Shown here in pieces: positions 9,983-19,990 of a stretch of 64,000 bases of DNA. Position numbers and translations under genes: made by a program. The stretch comes from Lysinibacillus fusiformis (GTDB lineage: Bacteria > Bacillota > Bacilli > Bacillales_A > Planococcaceae), in contig NZ_PDFK01000007.1 in NCBI RefSeq assembly GCF_002845985.1, forward strand, positions 106,037 through 170,036, given 5' to 3'. Each line of letters begins with the position of its first letter. The stretch's first letter is position 1. The notes below the pieces were generated by a model. The model was not told the DNA's origin and did not search any database. It worked only from the letters and a program-made list of their open reading frames with translations.

Positions 9983-11176
9983 ATGCAACACTTTGCAACA
10001 GAAGCAGAGACGATTTTTTTTAAGAAGCCACAGCCTTTTACTAAGTGGGAAACGCCAGATATTTTATCATATGCTCTAGGTGCGACTCTGTATATGCCAG
10101 CTTCTATGCCTGCGATTGTGAGTTTGATTCAATCACAAAAATATCAAGAACTCACATCACTCGTCATTGATCTGGAGGATGCAGTAGGCGATATAGAATT
10201 ACGAGATTGTGAAGCGAAGCTGATGGAGGATATTAGTGAGCTATATGCACTCTATCAACAAAAAAAATTATTACTTCAGGATCTACCATTACTTTTTATT
10301 CGTGTACGTCATGTTGAGCAATTTCAAAGGTTAACAACTATTTTAGGGAAAAAGCAAGAAATACTAGCGGGCTATGTATTTCCAAAGTTTACAGCAGCAC
10401 AGGGCGCCCGTTATTTTGAGCTTCTTGAACAAACAATTTTAGAAAATGACTTAATTCTATATGGTATGCCGATTTTAGAGAGCCGTGAGGTGCTATATAA
10501 GGAATCTCGCATGGAAGCATTATTAGACATTAAGGCAGTGCTACATCAATACAGAGCTCGTGTATTAAATGTACGTATTGGTGCCACTGATTTCTGTGGC
10601 ATTTATGGAATTCGTCGTCGTATGGACTCGACCATTTATGATATCAGTGTGATCCGTGATTGTATTGCAGATATTGTCAACGTCCTTGGTCGTGAGGAAG
10701 ATGGGTTTGTTATCTCGGGGCCTGTGTGGGAGTATTTTAGTAATCAGCGTGTATTAAAGCCTGCATTAAGAGAAACACCATTTAGTGAAAAGGGAGCTCT
10801 TGATACGAGGAAAGCATTATTAGACGATTGTTTAGATGGATTAATGAAAGAAGTGTTAATGGATAAACAAAATGGTATTGTGGGAAAAACAATTATTCAT
10901 CCTAGTCATATCCGTGTTGTTCATGCCCTCTATGCCATTTCCTATGAAGAATATTTAGATGCGCTAAGTATTGTAGAGAATAATGATGGTCGCAAAGGTG
11001 TGATGAAAAGTCACTATGCGAACAAGATGAATGAAATCAAACCACATATGAGATGGGCACAGCGAATATTAAAACAGGCACAAGTCTATGGTGTCTATCA
11101 TGAATCTGTCGATTTTGCCTCACTCTTATTAAATTCAGAAATAGGTGGTAGTGTTTATGCAACAACAAATGAGTAA
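9983..11176 (+). CDS. HpcH/HpaI aldolase / citrate lyase beta-like protein of the Ter cluster
   Basis: TIM-barrel C-C lyase of the CitE/HpcH family. Metal- and substrate-binding features are visible in LVIDLEDAVGDIE (about residue 60), FIRVRH, and GATDFCGIYGIRR (about 205). In Ter operons this gene begins a conserved block thought to make or modify a nucleotide-like metabolite; the actual product is unknown. Starts at ATG 9983 after GGGGAGAGG. The last 20 bases overlap the following gene. 397 residues, longer than plain CitE, as usual for this Ter-associated subfamily. Confidence 0.88.
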   Translation: MQHFATEAETIFFKKPQPFTKWETPDILSYALGATLYMPASMPAIVSLIQSQKYQELTSLVIDLEDAVGDIELRDCEAKLMEDISELYALYQQKKLLLQDLPLLFIRVRHVEQFQRLTTILGKKQEILAGYVFPKFTAAQGARYFELLEQTILENDLILYGMPILESREVLYKESRMEALLDIKAVLHQYRARVLNVRIGATDFCGIYGIRRRMDSTIYDISVIRDCIADIVNVLGREEDGFVISGPVWEYFSNQRVLKPALRETPFSEKGALDTRKALLDDCLDGLMKEVLMDKQNGIVGKTIIHPSHIRVVHALYAISYEEYLDALSIVENNDGRKGVMKSHYANKMNEIKPHMRWAQRILKQAQVYGVYHESVDFASLLLNSEIGGSVYATTNE

Positions 11177-12518
11177 ATTAAGCATTTTACCGGATTATTC
11201 AATCGATATTGAAATTACCCACAATCCGCATAATTTTGCGCTAACCGACTTGTTTAAAATGGCAGCTCGTATTAATAAGAAAAGGCAATTTTTGTTTGTA
11301 AGCACCGTACTTGGTAAACATTTAGCTGTGCGCCCGCAAGTGCCCTTACTGACAGGGACTCTGCTAGCCATGATGTATCATAAGCATCTTACTGGACAAA
11401 AAGTAGCAGCTTCATCAGCAGTCGTTAAAGCTTTAAAAGAGGGTGCGGGTTTGTCAGAAGTACAAAATTCTACAGAGGGTAGCCTCGAGTTAGCACAAGA
11501 AACATTGTTCGTTGGATTTGCCGAGACAGCTACTGCACTAGGACATGCGGTATTTAACGCATACGATTCGAATGCAATGTATATTCACACAACACGTGAA
11601 GTGCTTCCCGATTTTGAACCATTTGTTACATTTGAGGAAGAACACTCCCATGCGACAAGCCATAGAATTTATACTGAGGAGCCAGAAGTGTTACTACAAG
11701 CTAAACGCATTGTGTTAATTGATGATGAGATTACTACTGGTAATACGGTTATTAATATCATTCAAACATTAAGACGGAAATTTCCGTTAGTTAAGCAGTA
11801 TGCTGTGCTCTCTATTTTAGATTGGCGTTCTGAACAGCAACAAAAGATTTTTCAGCAATTAGAAGAGCAATGGGGTATTTCCATTGTGTTCATCTCAATC
11901 ATGTGTGGACACTTTAACTGTTCGGGTATACCAAGCTTAACGAGCACACAGCCTAATATACTAACACAACCTACAAATAATCTAACACTATGGCCAATTC
12001 AAGAATCTATTGATCGTAAGTTTTATCGATCTATTGCTGAGAATAAATTCGTAAATAGTCAACCCTATCTAGTAGCAACAGGGAGATTTATGCTCACGTC
12101 AAAACAGCATTTTCAACAAAAGAAAATGTTACAGACCATCGCCAAGCAATTACAAAAGCTTCGTACACATGGTCCGGCATTAGTTATTGGAACAGGTGAG
12201 TTTATGTATGTCCCTATGCAAATTGCCTCTTATTTAGGAAACGACGTTTATTTTCAATCAACTACTCGTAGTCCAATCTATTGTACGGATGATTTAGGAT
12301 ACACGATTACTGAAAAAATAGCCTTTGAAAGTCCAGAGAATAATGGCGTTGATAATTATTTATATAATATACAAAGCCAGTCCTACACGGAACTTTTCTT
12401 TATGGTGGAACGTATAGCAAGTAAAGAGGTTGTTGCTCGTGTGGTAAATGAGTTACAAATATTAAGTAACGCCAAGGTCTACGTGATTTGTATGCATGAA
12501 TGGGAGGTAGAACAATGA
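11157..12518 (+). CDS. Phosphoribosyltransferase with C-terminal TRSP domain
   Basis: Type I phosphoribosyltransferase: the PRPP-binding loop RIVLIDDEITTGNT is at about residue 180. The C-terminal third carries the TRSP domain, named after the motif seen here in FQSTTRSPIY. Start ATG 11157 is supported by AGGTGG 8 bases upstream; GTG codons at 11145 and 11151 lie in that site. The gene overlaps the aldolase gene before it and the protease gene after it, so the block is translationally coupled. In Ter clusters it is predicted to attach ribose-phosphate to a base made by the neighbouring enzymes; chemistry not established. Confidence 0.88.
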   Translation: MQQQMSKLSILPDYSIDIEITHNPHNFALTDLFKMAARINKKRQFLFVSTVLGKHLAVRPQVPLLTGTLLAMMYHKHLTGQKVAASSAVVKALKEGAGLSEVQNSTEGSLELAQETLFVGFAETATALGHAVFNAYDSNAMYIHTTREVLPDFEPFVTFEEEHSHATSHRIYTEEPEVLLQAKRIVLIDDEITTGNTVINIIQTLRRKFPLVKQYAVLSILDWRSEQQQKIFQQLEEQWGISIVFISIMCGHFNCSGIPSLTSTQPNILTQPTNNLTLWPIQESIDRKFYRSIAENKFVNSQPYLVATGRFMLTSKQHFQQKKMLQTIAKQLQKLRTHGPALVIGTGEFMYVPMQIASYLGNDVYFQSTTRSPIYCTDDLGYTITEKIAFESPENNGVDNYLYNIQSQSYTELFFMVERIASKEVVARVVNELQILSNAKVYVICMHEWEVEQ

Positions 12519-13615
12519 TTTCAACTTTGCAGCCAGACAAAATGGGGAGCTATGCACCAGAGGATGTTCTATTTTTATTGCGTGATATTGGGCAAGTTTA
12601 TCTTGAACTGGATAATGAAAAACGTGAACAGCTTATTCAATCAGGCACACATTATTCTGAAATGCTACCAATGGAAAGGCAACCATCTAACACCTATATG
12701 AATCTTTTTTATAAAACGTTAGATGCGCATGCAGAGAGAATAGCCATCGCTGTTGGAGTGGTGGCAGAGCAAATCATTGAAAATAGAGGGTTAGAAAACT
12801 TAGTGCTTGTTAGTTTAGCAAGGGCAGGTACACCCATTGGCATTTTAATCAAACGGTATATAGCCATGCGATATAGGGTGAATATTCCACATTACTCTAT
12901 TTCTATACTACGTGGTCGAGGGTTTGATGAGGTAGCGATCCGTTACATTTTGACACAGCATCCCCTAGGAAATCTTCAATTTATTGATGGTTGGACAGGA
13001 AAAGGGGCAATTACCAATGAATTAATCCAATCCTGTCAAAAATTTAATGCGCAACAGCCCGGACAATTAAATGCCAATTTAGCTGTATTGGCTGATCCTG
13101 GGCATTGTGCTACCATCTATGGAACTCGTCAAGACTTTTTAATCCCGTCTGCTTGTTTAAATTCGACTGTATCTGGATTGGTGAGTAGAACGGTGTTAAA
13201 TTTACAGTTCATGGATGCAAATGACTTTCATGGTGCTAAATACTACAAAGAGTTAGAAGATATGGATGTCTCTAACCTGTACATAGAACGTATCGTCACA
13301 TGTTTTGAACATGTACAGAGTACGATATTGCAACAATTTCAAGAGCAGGTTATCGCTCCTATTACTTGGGAGGGCATGAAGTCTGTGCAAAAGATTCAAC
13401 GCGATTTTGGCATTGAGAATATTCATTTTATCAAACCAGGTGTAGGTGAGACGACTAGAGTGTTGCTTCGACGGTTACCATGGAAAATTTTAATTAATCC
13501 ACAGTACTTGCATGAATTGGAACATATTTTATTATTAGCCAAAGAAAAAAATGTACAGGTAGAAGAATATTCGAATATGTCCTATGCATGTTGTGGCTTA
13601 ATCAAAGCATTATAG
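12515..13615 (+). CDS. StiP-type cysteine protease family protein of the Ter cluster
   Basis: Matches the family annotated as cysteine protease StiP in Ter-linked operons. Visible motifs are LVSLARAGTPIG and SILRGRGFDE in the N-terminal half, DGWTGKGAI, then DPGH followed by SACLNSTVSGLVSRT, which contain the candidate catalytic His and Cys. The start ATG 12515 is 6 bases after GGAGGT (12503-12508); ATG 12500 lies just before that site. Overlaps the PRTase gene by 4 bases. About 366 residues. The presence of a PRTase-like half suggests it acts on the same metabolite rather than on bulk protein; that is inference. Confidence 0.85.
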   Translation: MISTLQPDKMGSYAPEDVLFLLRDIGQVYLELDNEKREQLIQSGTHYSEMLPMERQPSNTYMNLFYKTLDAHAERIAIAVGVVAEQIIENRGLENLVLVSLARAGTPIGILIKRYIAMRYRVNIPHYSISILRGRGFDEVAIRYILTQHPLGNLQFIDGWTGKGAITNELIQSCQKFNAQQPGQLNANLAVLADPGHCATIYGTRQDFLIPSACLNSTVSGLVSRTVLNLQFMDANDFHGAKYYKELEDMDVSNLYIERIVTCFEHVQSTILQQFQEQVIAPITWEGMKSVQKIQRDFGIENIHFIKPGVGETTRVLLRRLPWKILINPQYLHELEHILLLAKEKNVQVEEYSNMSYACCGLIKAL

Positions 13616-13623
13616 AGGAGATT

Positions 13624-14439
13624 ATGATGATACTATTTACATCGGATTTAGATAGAACGCTTATTTATTCTCAACGTATGATGGAGAGTTTTCCACCAGT
13701 TACAGAGACAGTGGTCGTTGAACACAAGGCGGAGAAAGCAATGAGCATGATGACGCAGGCAACAGCATCTCTATTGCAACAGATACACCAACAAACAATA
13801 TTTGTACCTGTTACGACTAGGGCATTACATCAATATAAAAGAATTCATTTTATTAGTGATATGTGTCCTGCTTTTGCAATTACAAGCAATGGGGGTACAA
13901 TATTAGAAAAGGGCCAGCCCTCTGAAAAATGGACGAAAACACTATGTAGACGTATTGAAGATTCTTCAATCCCACGAGAGGATCTGTTAAAGCATTTTCA
14001 ATCAATTAAATCCGATACATGGCTACAACGTTCTTTGTATATAGATGATCTGTTTTATGTACACCATGTGGATCTTGAAACTTTACCACACGTGGAATTA
14101 CAAGCTATGATTCAAGAGTTTGATACGTATGGCTGGTATGTTCTTTTACAAGGTAAAAAATTGTATTTTATGCCCAAGGTACTGACGAAGGAAGCGGCTA
14201 TCGAATATATGAAAGAGTTCTGTACATACGATGTGCATATAGCGGCAGGGGATTCTATTATGGATTATGGAATGCTGGCAATGGCTGATTTAGCTTTTAC
14301 ACCGAATCATGGAGATTTAAAGGATAAACAGCCAAAAGTTTTACAAAATACAACTTACTCGGCTTATAATGGTGAAGCATTTACCAAAGATTTGCTAGAT
14401 ACGGTTTTACAGATGACTTCACAACAGACAATAGTATAA
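13624..14439 (+). CDS. HAD-superfamily phosphatase of the Ter cluster
   Basis: HAD hydrolase. Motif I is FTSDLDRTL at the extreme N-terminus (nucleophile Asp and acid/base Asp), a cap region follows, and motif IV is AAGDSIMDYGML near residue 220. Starts at ATG 13624 (or 13627) after GAGGAG, 8 bases past the protease stop. 271 residues. In this conserved neighbourhood it is expected to remove a phosphate from the product of the PRTase step. Confidence 0.88.
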   Translation: MMILFTSDLDRTLIYSQRMMESFPPVTETVVVEHKAEKAMSMMTQATASLLQQIHQQTIFVPVTTRALHQYKRIHFISDMCPAFAITSNGGTILEKGQPSEKWTKTLCRRIEDSSIPREDLLKHFQSIKSDTWLQRSLYIDDLFYVHHVDLETLPHVELQAMIQEFDTYGWYVLLQGKKLYFMPKVLTKEAAIEYMKEFCTYDVHIAAGDSIMDYGMLAMADLAFTPNHGDLKDKQPKVLQNTTYSAYNGEAFTKDLLDTVLQMTSQQTIV

Positions 14440-14451
14440 GCTTTCAATTAT

Positions 14452-14485
14452 TTTTGTCATAAGGTAGAGTCGTCCTATGACAAAT
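14452..14485 (+). repeat. Inverted repeat between the HAD and yceG genes
   Basis: TTTGTCATA and TATGACAAA separated by about 14 bases, in the 92-base gap between the two genes. There is no T run after it, so it is not a normal terminator; it could be a processing or regulatory hairpin. Confidence 0.4.
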
Positions 14486-14531
14486 GAATGCTTCAGCATA
14501 TGCTGAGGATGATTTTAGGAGGTGCGTTTGT

Positions 14532-16163
14532 ATGCAAACAATCACAATTAAATCAGTGTTGGAGCGTCATCCTGATGATTGGCTACAGGCGTTTCAAGAT
14601 TCACCAAAGGATCGTGCATTTTATGAGGAAACAGCACAACAAGTTAGTTTTAGTAGGATTGCTGTTCGTGTATTAGGTGTACCAATCGAAGAAGATGATT
14701 ATTTCAATTCGTTATTTACATTGTCACAAAACGCTAATATCCATATTTTAAGTGAAGAATTAAATAAGCATATTGAACAAAAGGATTTTCAAGCCATACA
14801 AACAATTTTATCGCAGCATCAACAAACGCCAAAAGGGCTATCTATTAATCGTCTAGTGGCGATGATGTATGGTCATCAGTTAATACCAAAGCATGATGAT
14901 GGTGTTATGAATCGCCATTTACAATTAGCGACCATTAAAGTAGTAGAACTATTTCAACAACAACAATCGTTAGGTCTGCTAGCAAATGATTTTCGCCGAT
15001 TTTTAATTGATATGGTGAAGTGGCTAAAAAACCATTGGATTATATGGACAAAATCCATGAAACCGACTGATGATTTTCCTAAAGTTGTTTGGTATGGGGA
15101 AGCCACTATAAGTCAGCGTTATTTCTTATTACTATTAATGGAGCTTGGCTGTGACGTCTTAATTTTCCATCCAGCTAAAATAGATGAATTGGCAGAGATT
15201 GACCCTACCGATACATTCTCTATCACGTACGCATATGCTAATCAAACAACTTTACAGCCATTTCCTGATAAGCTTCGTGATCGGCAGGCAACGGTAGGTT
15301 ATCGCTCTAGTCAGCATTTTGAACAATTAATGCATGATCAACAATCAGGTGTCTATAAGCCTTGGCAGTTCAAAGATTTTATGCCACGTTCATTAACATT
15401 ACGGATGACATATGATGATATTTTTATTTATGCAAAAGAGAAGGCTTTGGTTCGACCGCAGTTTGAAGTGATTGGAGATGAGGTAGTCATCCCAGTCATA
15501 TTTGCAAAAATTAGTGGTGTTTCAAGCCAAAGAGAAGAATACTGGCAACAAATGCATCAATTACTGGCAAGTTCGCAAACCGTTTTTGTACAGGAATTTC
15601 CTTATGCAGCAACAAGCAGAGCCAATTTTCATTTTCATTATAAGCATTGTTTAGTGAATGGGGAGCTGTCAGTAGAGCGTATTATGCAAAGTGATTGGTG
15701 GCAATATGGTGAGTTAACATTGGAGCTACAGCGTGCAATCGCCCACACGATAAAAACTTCCTGCGAGCAGCCCATGTTGAAACAACAGCCAAATGAGACT
15801 TTATATGATTTACAGTTATTTTTATTCAAACAAATGACGATGATTCCTCAGGATATCCTGCGATTAATGCAAAGCTTTGATTATTCACAAGATGTACCCA
15901 AACTGGTATTATATCAAGCACCTCAGCAACCAGCTTTATCACGTGAGGACATGGCATTATTGGCATTTTTAAATCGTTTTGGTATGGATATTATATTTTA
16001 TAATCCGACAGGCCAACTTGACTTAGAAAAGCATTTGCAAGAGGATACATTCGATGTACATCGTTTAGAACATATGCTATTTGACTTGCCCTATGAAGAA
16101 CCAAAACAGCAAAAAACTGCACCCGATAAAATCATTAAAAAACTCTTTAATCGTTTTTTCTAA
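14532..16163 (+). CDS. yceG: YceG-family protein of the Ter cluster
   Basis: 543-residue protein recognised by position and sequence character as the YceG family that always accompanies TelA/YceH in Ter operons. Function unknown. It is cytosolic, with no signal peptide or clear membrane segment. ATG 14532 is chosen because AGGAGGTG sits 8 bases upstream; an in-frame ATG at 14484 has no such site. The protein is rich in Gln and aromatic residues and ends in a basic tail (KIIKKLFNRFF). It is followed 22 bases later by yceH. Confidence 0.82.
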   Translation: MQTITIKSVLERHPDDWLQAFQDSPKDRAFYEETAQQVSFSRIAVRVLGVPIEEDDYFNSLFTLSQNANIHILSEELNKHIEQKDFQAIQTILSQHQQTPKGLSINRLVAMMYGHQLIPKHDDGVMNRHLQLATIKVVELFQQQQSLGLLANDFRRFLIDMVKWLKNHWIIWTKSMKPTDDFPKVVWYGEATISQRYFLLLLMELGCDVLIFHPAKIDELAEIDPTDTFSITYAYANQTTLQPFPDKLRDRQATVGYRSSQHFEQLMHDQQSGVYKPWQFKDFMPRSLTLRMTYDDIFIYAKEKALVRPQFEVIGDEVVIPVIFAKISGVSSQREEYWQQMHQLLASSQTVFVQEFPYAATSRANFHFHYKHCLVNGELSVERIMQSDWWQYGELTLELQRAIAHTIKTSCEQPMLKQQPNETLYDLQLFLFKQMTMIPQDILRLMQSFDYSQDVPKLVLYQAPQQPALSREDMALLAFLNRFGMDIIFYNPTGQLDLEKHLQEDTFDVHRLEHMLFDLPYEEPKQQKTAPDKIIKKLFNRFF

Positions 16164-16185
16164 TGGCAGGAAGGAGGCGGCACGA

Positions 16186-17220
16186 ATGTCAAATATCTCG
16201 AAGACGTTGGAGCAGCTGACCTTAGAAACCGCTGACACCGTCAAAGAACAGTTGCGAGACCATGCAGAGGTACAGCAAATGGCCAATCGAATCAATATAA
16301 AAAATCAGTTAGAACTATTGGCGCTGGGGAAAGAGCCAGCGACAAAATTAGCTACATTTGCAGATCAGATTTTAGCTATTATTACCCGCTCAACTTCCTT
16401 CGAATCAAATGAATTATTTAAGCAGCTTGAAGCCTTAATGCAGACATTCGATAAAAAAGATTTTACTGAGCAAAAGGGCTTTTTTAAAAAGCTATTTGCA
16501 CGTAAAACTAAAAATGATGAAGATTTATTTGCCAAATACAATGTACTGGGTAGAGATATTGAGAAAATTCATTATCATTTTGTGTTGATGGAAGAGGAAT
16601 TAGCGAAGGATAATCGAATACTTGCACGATTATATAACGAGGACTTGATGTACTATCTTGAACTAGAAAAATATATCGTAGCTACTGATATAAAATTACA
16701 TGAAGTACAAACAACATTGATTCCGATGTATGAAAAGCAGAGCGAGGCTGGTAATCAGGTGGCGAAAATGGAGCTGAATAGTTTGCAAGCAATTGCTGAA
16801 ATGCTCCGACAAAAAATAGATGAATTAGAAAAATCACGTATGGTCGCCATTTTAACAGCTCCGCAAATCGAAATGCTACGTCATGGCAATAGTGAACTGA
16901 TGGAACAAATTAATGGCGCTTTTGTTAAGACCATCCCTGTTTTTAAAATGGGATTAATGAATGCAGTGAATGATAGGCGACAACAATTACAAAATCAATC
17001 TGCATCAGCCTTTGAAAATCGTCTGAAGCAATTCGGAGGAGCTAGCGATGAAGCGGTGCAATTAAGCACTGCTATGGCTCAGCAATCAGGCCCAACACAG
17101 AGCCTTGAAGAAATGTGGGACATTATTGTTTCAGGTATTGAAAATTATCAGCATTTACGTGATGAGCAAACGGTAAAACGTCAGCAAGCAGAGCAACAGC
17201 TGCTAACATTGCGAAACTAA
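16186..17220 (+). CDS. yceH: TelA/YceH-family toxic anion resistance protein
   Basis: 344-residue TelA (toxic anion resistance, KlaA) family protein. It is mostly alpha-helical with long coiled-coil stretches (DEQTVKRQQAEQQLL at the C-terminus) and the family core around LEKYIVATDIKL and NEDLMYYLELE. TelA proteins are associated with tellurite, cell-wall antibiotic and other envelope stress tolerance; mechanism is unknown. ATG 16186 follows GGAAGGAGGCGG. It closes the six-gene operon, as a terminator follows at once. Nearby upstream in-frame starts lie inside yceG. Confidence 0.9.
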   Translation: MSNISKTLEQLTLETADTVKEQLRDHAEVQQMANRINIKNQLELLALGKEPATKLATFADQILAIITRSTSFESNELFKQLEALMQTFDKKDFTEQKGFFKKLFARKTKNDEDLFAKYNVLGRDIEKIHYHFVLMEEELAKDNRILARLYNEDLMYYLELEKYIVATDIKLHEVQTTLIPMYEKQSEAGNQVAKMELNSLQAIAEMLRQKIDELEKSRMVAILTAPQIEMLRHGNSELMEQINGAFVKTIPVFKMGLMNAVNDRRQQLQNQSASAFENRLKQFGGASDEAVQLSTAMAQQSGPTQSLEEMWDIIVSGIENYQHLRDEQTVKRQQAEQQLLTLRN

Positions 17221-17227
17221 CACCCTT

Positions 17228-17263
17228 CCTCTAAAGTAGGTCACTACTTGGAGGATTTTTTTG
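17228..17263 (+). terminator. Terminator of the Ter biosynthetic operon
   Basis: Stem CCTCTAAAGTAG / CTACTTGGAGG with a one-base bulge and 4-base loop, then seven T. It starts 8 bases after the yceH stop. Confidence 0.85.
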
Positions 17264-17271
17264 TATAGTAA

Positions 17272-17337
17272 AAGCGACAGATTAATCTTGATTTAGCGGG
17301 TGTTCAAACTCCCTTGATTTAAGATCATCTGTCGCTT
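17272..17337 (-). terminator. Terminator of the ygaE-like gene (minus strand)
   Basis: Inverted repeat AAGCGACAGAT / ATCTGTCGCTT enclosing a long loop. Read on the minus strand the stem ends in CTGTCGCTTTTAC. It lies just past the stop codon of the minus-strand aromatic acid exporter-like gene. Confidence 0.65.
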
Positions 17338-17347
17338 AAAACGCTAG

Positions 17348-18436
17348 TTAAATAAATTCTTCTTCAAATTCTACATTGATTTCATGTCCATGATGACTTT
17401 GATAGGATACGATGAGTGTATCTAGATGCTCTAGATTTTCCTCATAATCTAAAATACGCGATAGTATATAAAGTAGGTGATAGCTAGAAAATTCCATATC
17501 GCCTTCTTCACGAGCAAAGTTGACTTGCTTGATGAAAATTTCCATCAGTTCATTGCGTTGGACATAGTCGATGCTTTTACTCCACTGTGAATGCTCAGGC
17601 TTTAATTTCCCTGTATATTTCAAGAGCAATTGTTCATGGTATGTTAATAAGGAATCAAGTCGCTCCTGTATCATCAAGTGAAATTGTGTAGGTAGCTGCG
17701 CCAATTCGTTTTCATGCTTATGCAAACGCTGTAGTAATTCTAAGCTTTTTTTGGAAGTTAAAATCATTTGACGATAGACTACAAGTTTACGTGCTTTCAC
17801 ATACTTTTTATTTTTGAAGTAATTACGTTCTTCCTTGAATAAATCATACAGCGTATCCACGCGCAACATACGGCTTTTAAATTTACTTAATGCTCCCTTT
17901 GTGGATGTATGCTCAGAAGCCTGACGTACAGCAAGTCGTGTCCAACGAATAATATCGTCCTGTAAAATATAGATTTTACGGAATAGCTTTACCTCGTATT
18001 TCGGTGGTAGGAAAACAAGGTTAACAACAAATGCTGCTAACACTCCAACTAATATAGTAACAAAGCGTATCAATCCAAACGTTAAGAAGTCATCGCCTTG
18101 AAATTCCATAATAGCCACAACTGACACCAACGCCAACGAAAGCGATTTTTCAAGTTTAAACTTCAACATTAAACCAATAGCTATTATGACGGCTATGCCA
18201 ATGGCAACAACATGATGGCCAAAGAGTAAGCCAAACATAACGGCGATAGTCGCACCTATAATATTTGCCTGCACTTGCTCTACAATAGTTTGATATGAAC
18301 GATAAATAGAAGGCTGAATCGCAAAAATGGCTGCAATTCCAGCAAAAACAGGTGAAGGGAGCTTTAATAATTCTGCGATAAACAGTGCTAAGACAATAGC
18401 GACACCAGTTTTAAATACACGGGCACCTAATTTCAT
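17348..18436 (-). CDS. ygaE: YgaE-like aromatic acid exporter family membrane protein
   Basis: Inner-membrane protein of the aromatic acid exporter (ArAE/FUSC-like, formerly DUF939) family. The N-terminal half (residues 1-145) is a bundle of hydrophobic segments starting KLGARVFKTGVAIVLALFI; the C-terminal half is cytosolic and helical, with many charged residues. 362 residues, normal length. Its location directly next to gsaB/hemL and two genes from perR equals that of ygaE in B. subtilis. Export substrate is not known. Confidence 0.85.
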   Translation of the reverse strand: MKLGARVFKTGVAIVLALFIAELLKLPSPVFAGIAAIFAIQPSIYRSYQTIVEQVQANIIGATIAVMFGLLFGHHVVAIGIAVIIAIGLMLKFKLEKSLSLALVSVVAIMEFQGDDFLTFGLIRFVTILVGVLAAFVVNLVFLPPKYEVKLFRKIYILQDDIIRWTRLAVRQASEHTSTKGALSKFKSRMLRVDTLYDLFKEERNYFKNKKYVKARKLVVYRQMILTSKKSLELLQRLHKHENELAQLPTQFHLMIQERLDSLLTYHEQLLLKYTGKLKPEHSQWSKSIDYVQRNELMEIFIKQVNFAREEGDMEFSSYHLLYILSRILDYEENLEHLDTLIVSYQSHHGHEINVEFEEEFI

Positions 18437-18528
18437 AAAGATGTCCTTTCTGTCTAATATTTTTTAGTTTCTTTACATTATAGAAGGAAGTGCACATAAA
18501 ATACATAGATTTGTATGCTTGAATATGA

Positions 18529-18560
18529 AAAAGGCGACTTTTACTAACAAGTCGCCTTTG
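18529..18560 (-). terminator. Terminator after hemL (minus strand)
   Basis: Stem AAAGGCGACTT / AAGTCGCCTTT with an 8-base loop. On the minus strand it ends in GCCTTTTTC, 14 bases after the hemL stop. Confidence 0.8.
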
Positions 18561-18573
18561 TATTGTCACATGC

Positions 18574-19860
18574 TTACAATTGAGAAAACGCAGTATCTAC
18601 GGCTTTAATAGTTTCAAGAATATCTGCTTCCGTATGCTCAGTTGTTAAGAACCACGCTTCATATTTAGAAGGAGCTAGATTGATACCTTGCTCAAGCATC
18701 AATTTAAAGAAACGACCAAAGATTTCACCGTCAGAGTTTTCAGCTTGGTCGTAGTTTTCTACTTTCACATCTGTAAAGTAAATCGTTAGTGCCCCTTTGA
18801 GGCGATTTAATGTGATGGTTACGCCATGCTTCTTGGCAGCAGCTAAAATACCCTCTTCTAGAATTCCACCTAATCGATCCATTTCATCGTAAATACCTGG
18901 TGTTTGTAGCACTTCTAGGCAGGCAATCCCTGCTTGCATAGAGGCAGGGTTTCCAGCCATCGTACCTGCTTGATATGCAGGGCCGAGGGGGGCAACTGTA
19001 TCCATAATTTCTTTACGACCACCGTATGCTCCGATTGGTAAGCCACCGCCAATAACTTTACCCAGTGCTGTTAGATCAGGTGTTAGACCGAGTAAATTTT
19101 GAGCACCACCATAGTGGAAGCGGAAGGCTGTGATGACTTCATCGTAAATCGTTAAAGCACCTTTTTCTTTTGCTGTCGCATGTACTAATTCAAGGAAACC
19201 TGGGTTTGGTTCCACAATACCGAAGTTGCCTACGATTGGTTCAATTAAGATCGCTGCAATTTCCTCGCCCCATTTATTCATAGCTTCTGTAAAGGCTTCA
19301 GGGCTATTGAAAGGTACCGTAATAACTTCTTCAGCAGTCGAAGTTGTTACACCTGCTGAATCAGGCGTTCCTAATGTAGCTGGGCCAGAACCGGCAGCTA
19401 CTAATACTAAATCGAAGTGACCGTGGTAGCAACCAGCAAATTTCATGATTTTTGTTCGGCCTGTATAGGCGCGTGCAACACGAATAGTTGTCATAACAGC
19501 CTCAGTACCAGAGTTGTTAAAACGCACTTTGTCCATAGATGGGATGGCTTCTTTTAGCATTTTTGCGAAAGTAACCTCATATTCAGTTGGCGTTCCAAAC
19601 AATGTACCATTTTCAGCTGCATGTGTAATGGCCTTTGCAATATGAGGATGGCCATGACCAGTAACGATTGGTCCATATGCTGCTAGATAGTCGATATAAC
19701 GATTGCCATCTACATCCCAAAAATAAGCGCCTTTTCCTCGAGCCATTGCCACAGGAGAACCGCCACCTACTGCTTTATATGAACGAGAAGGGCTGTTTAC
19801 ACCACCCACGATATGCTGTATAGCCTCTGCATGTATTGCTTCAGATTTTGCGTGATTCAT
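18574..19860 (-). CDS. hemL: Glutamate-1-semialdehyde 2,1-aminomutase
   Basis: PLP-dependent class III aminotransferase-fold enzyme converting glutamate-1-semialdehyde to 5-aminolevulinate, the start of heme synthesis by the C5 pathway. Visible motifs: VGGVNSPSR at the N-terminus, NNSGTEAVM for cofactor phosphate binding, YDEVITAFR with the PLP-contacting Asp, and the Schiff-base Lys in [17 protein letters not shown] near residue 267. 428 residues. Because it lies between ygaE and bcp/perR rather than in the hem operon, it corresponds to the second copy called gsaB (hemL2) in B. subtilis. Start ATG 19860 has GGAGG just upstream on the minus strand. Confidence 0.95.
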   Translation of the reverse strand: MNHAKSEAIHAEAIQHIVGGVNSPSRSYKAVGGGSPVAMARGKGAYFWDVDGNRYIDYLAAYGPIVTGHGHPHIAKAITHAAENGTLFGTPTEYEVTFAKMLKEAIPSMDKVRFNNSGTEAVMTTIRVARAYTGRTKIMKFAGCYHGHFDLVLVAAGSGPATLGTPDSAGVTTSTAEEVITVPFNSPEAFTEAMNKWGEEIAAILIEPIVGNFGIVEPNPGFLELVHATAKEKGALTIYDEVITAFRFHYGGAQNLLGLTPDLTALGKVIGGGLPIGAYGGRKEIMDTVAPLGPAYQAGTMAGNPASMQAGIACLEVLQTPGIYDEMDRLGGILEEGILAAAKKHGVTITLNRLKGALTIYFTDVKVENYDQAENSDGEIFGRFFKLMLEQGINLAPSKYEAWFLTTEHTEADILETIKAVDTAFSQL

Positions 19861-19990
19861 AGAATTGCCTCCTAACTTTTTATACGTAATCTATTGTAGA
19901 CCTATCGTTGTAAGAAATCCAAAGAAATTAAGGAATATGACTTGATTTGTTACTTAGAGTAAAATAGAACCTACAGAGGAGGAGATTGTT

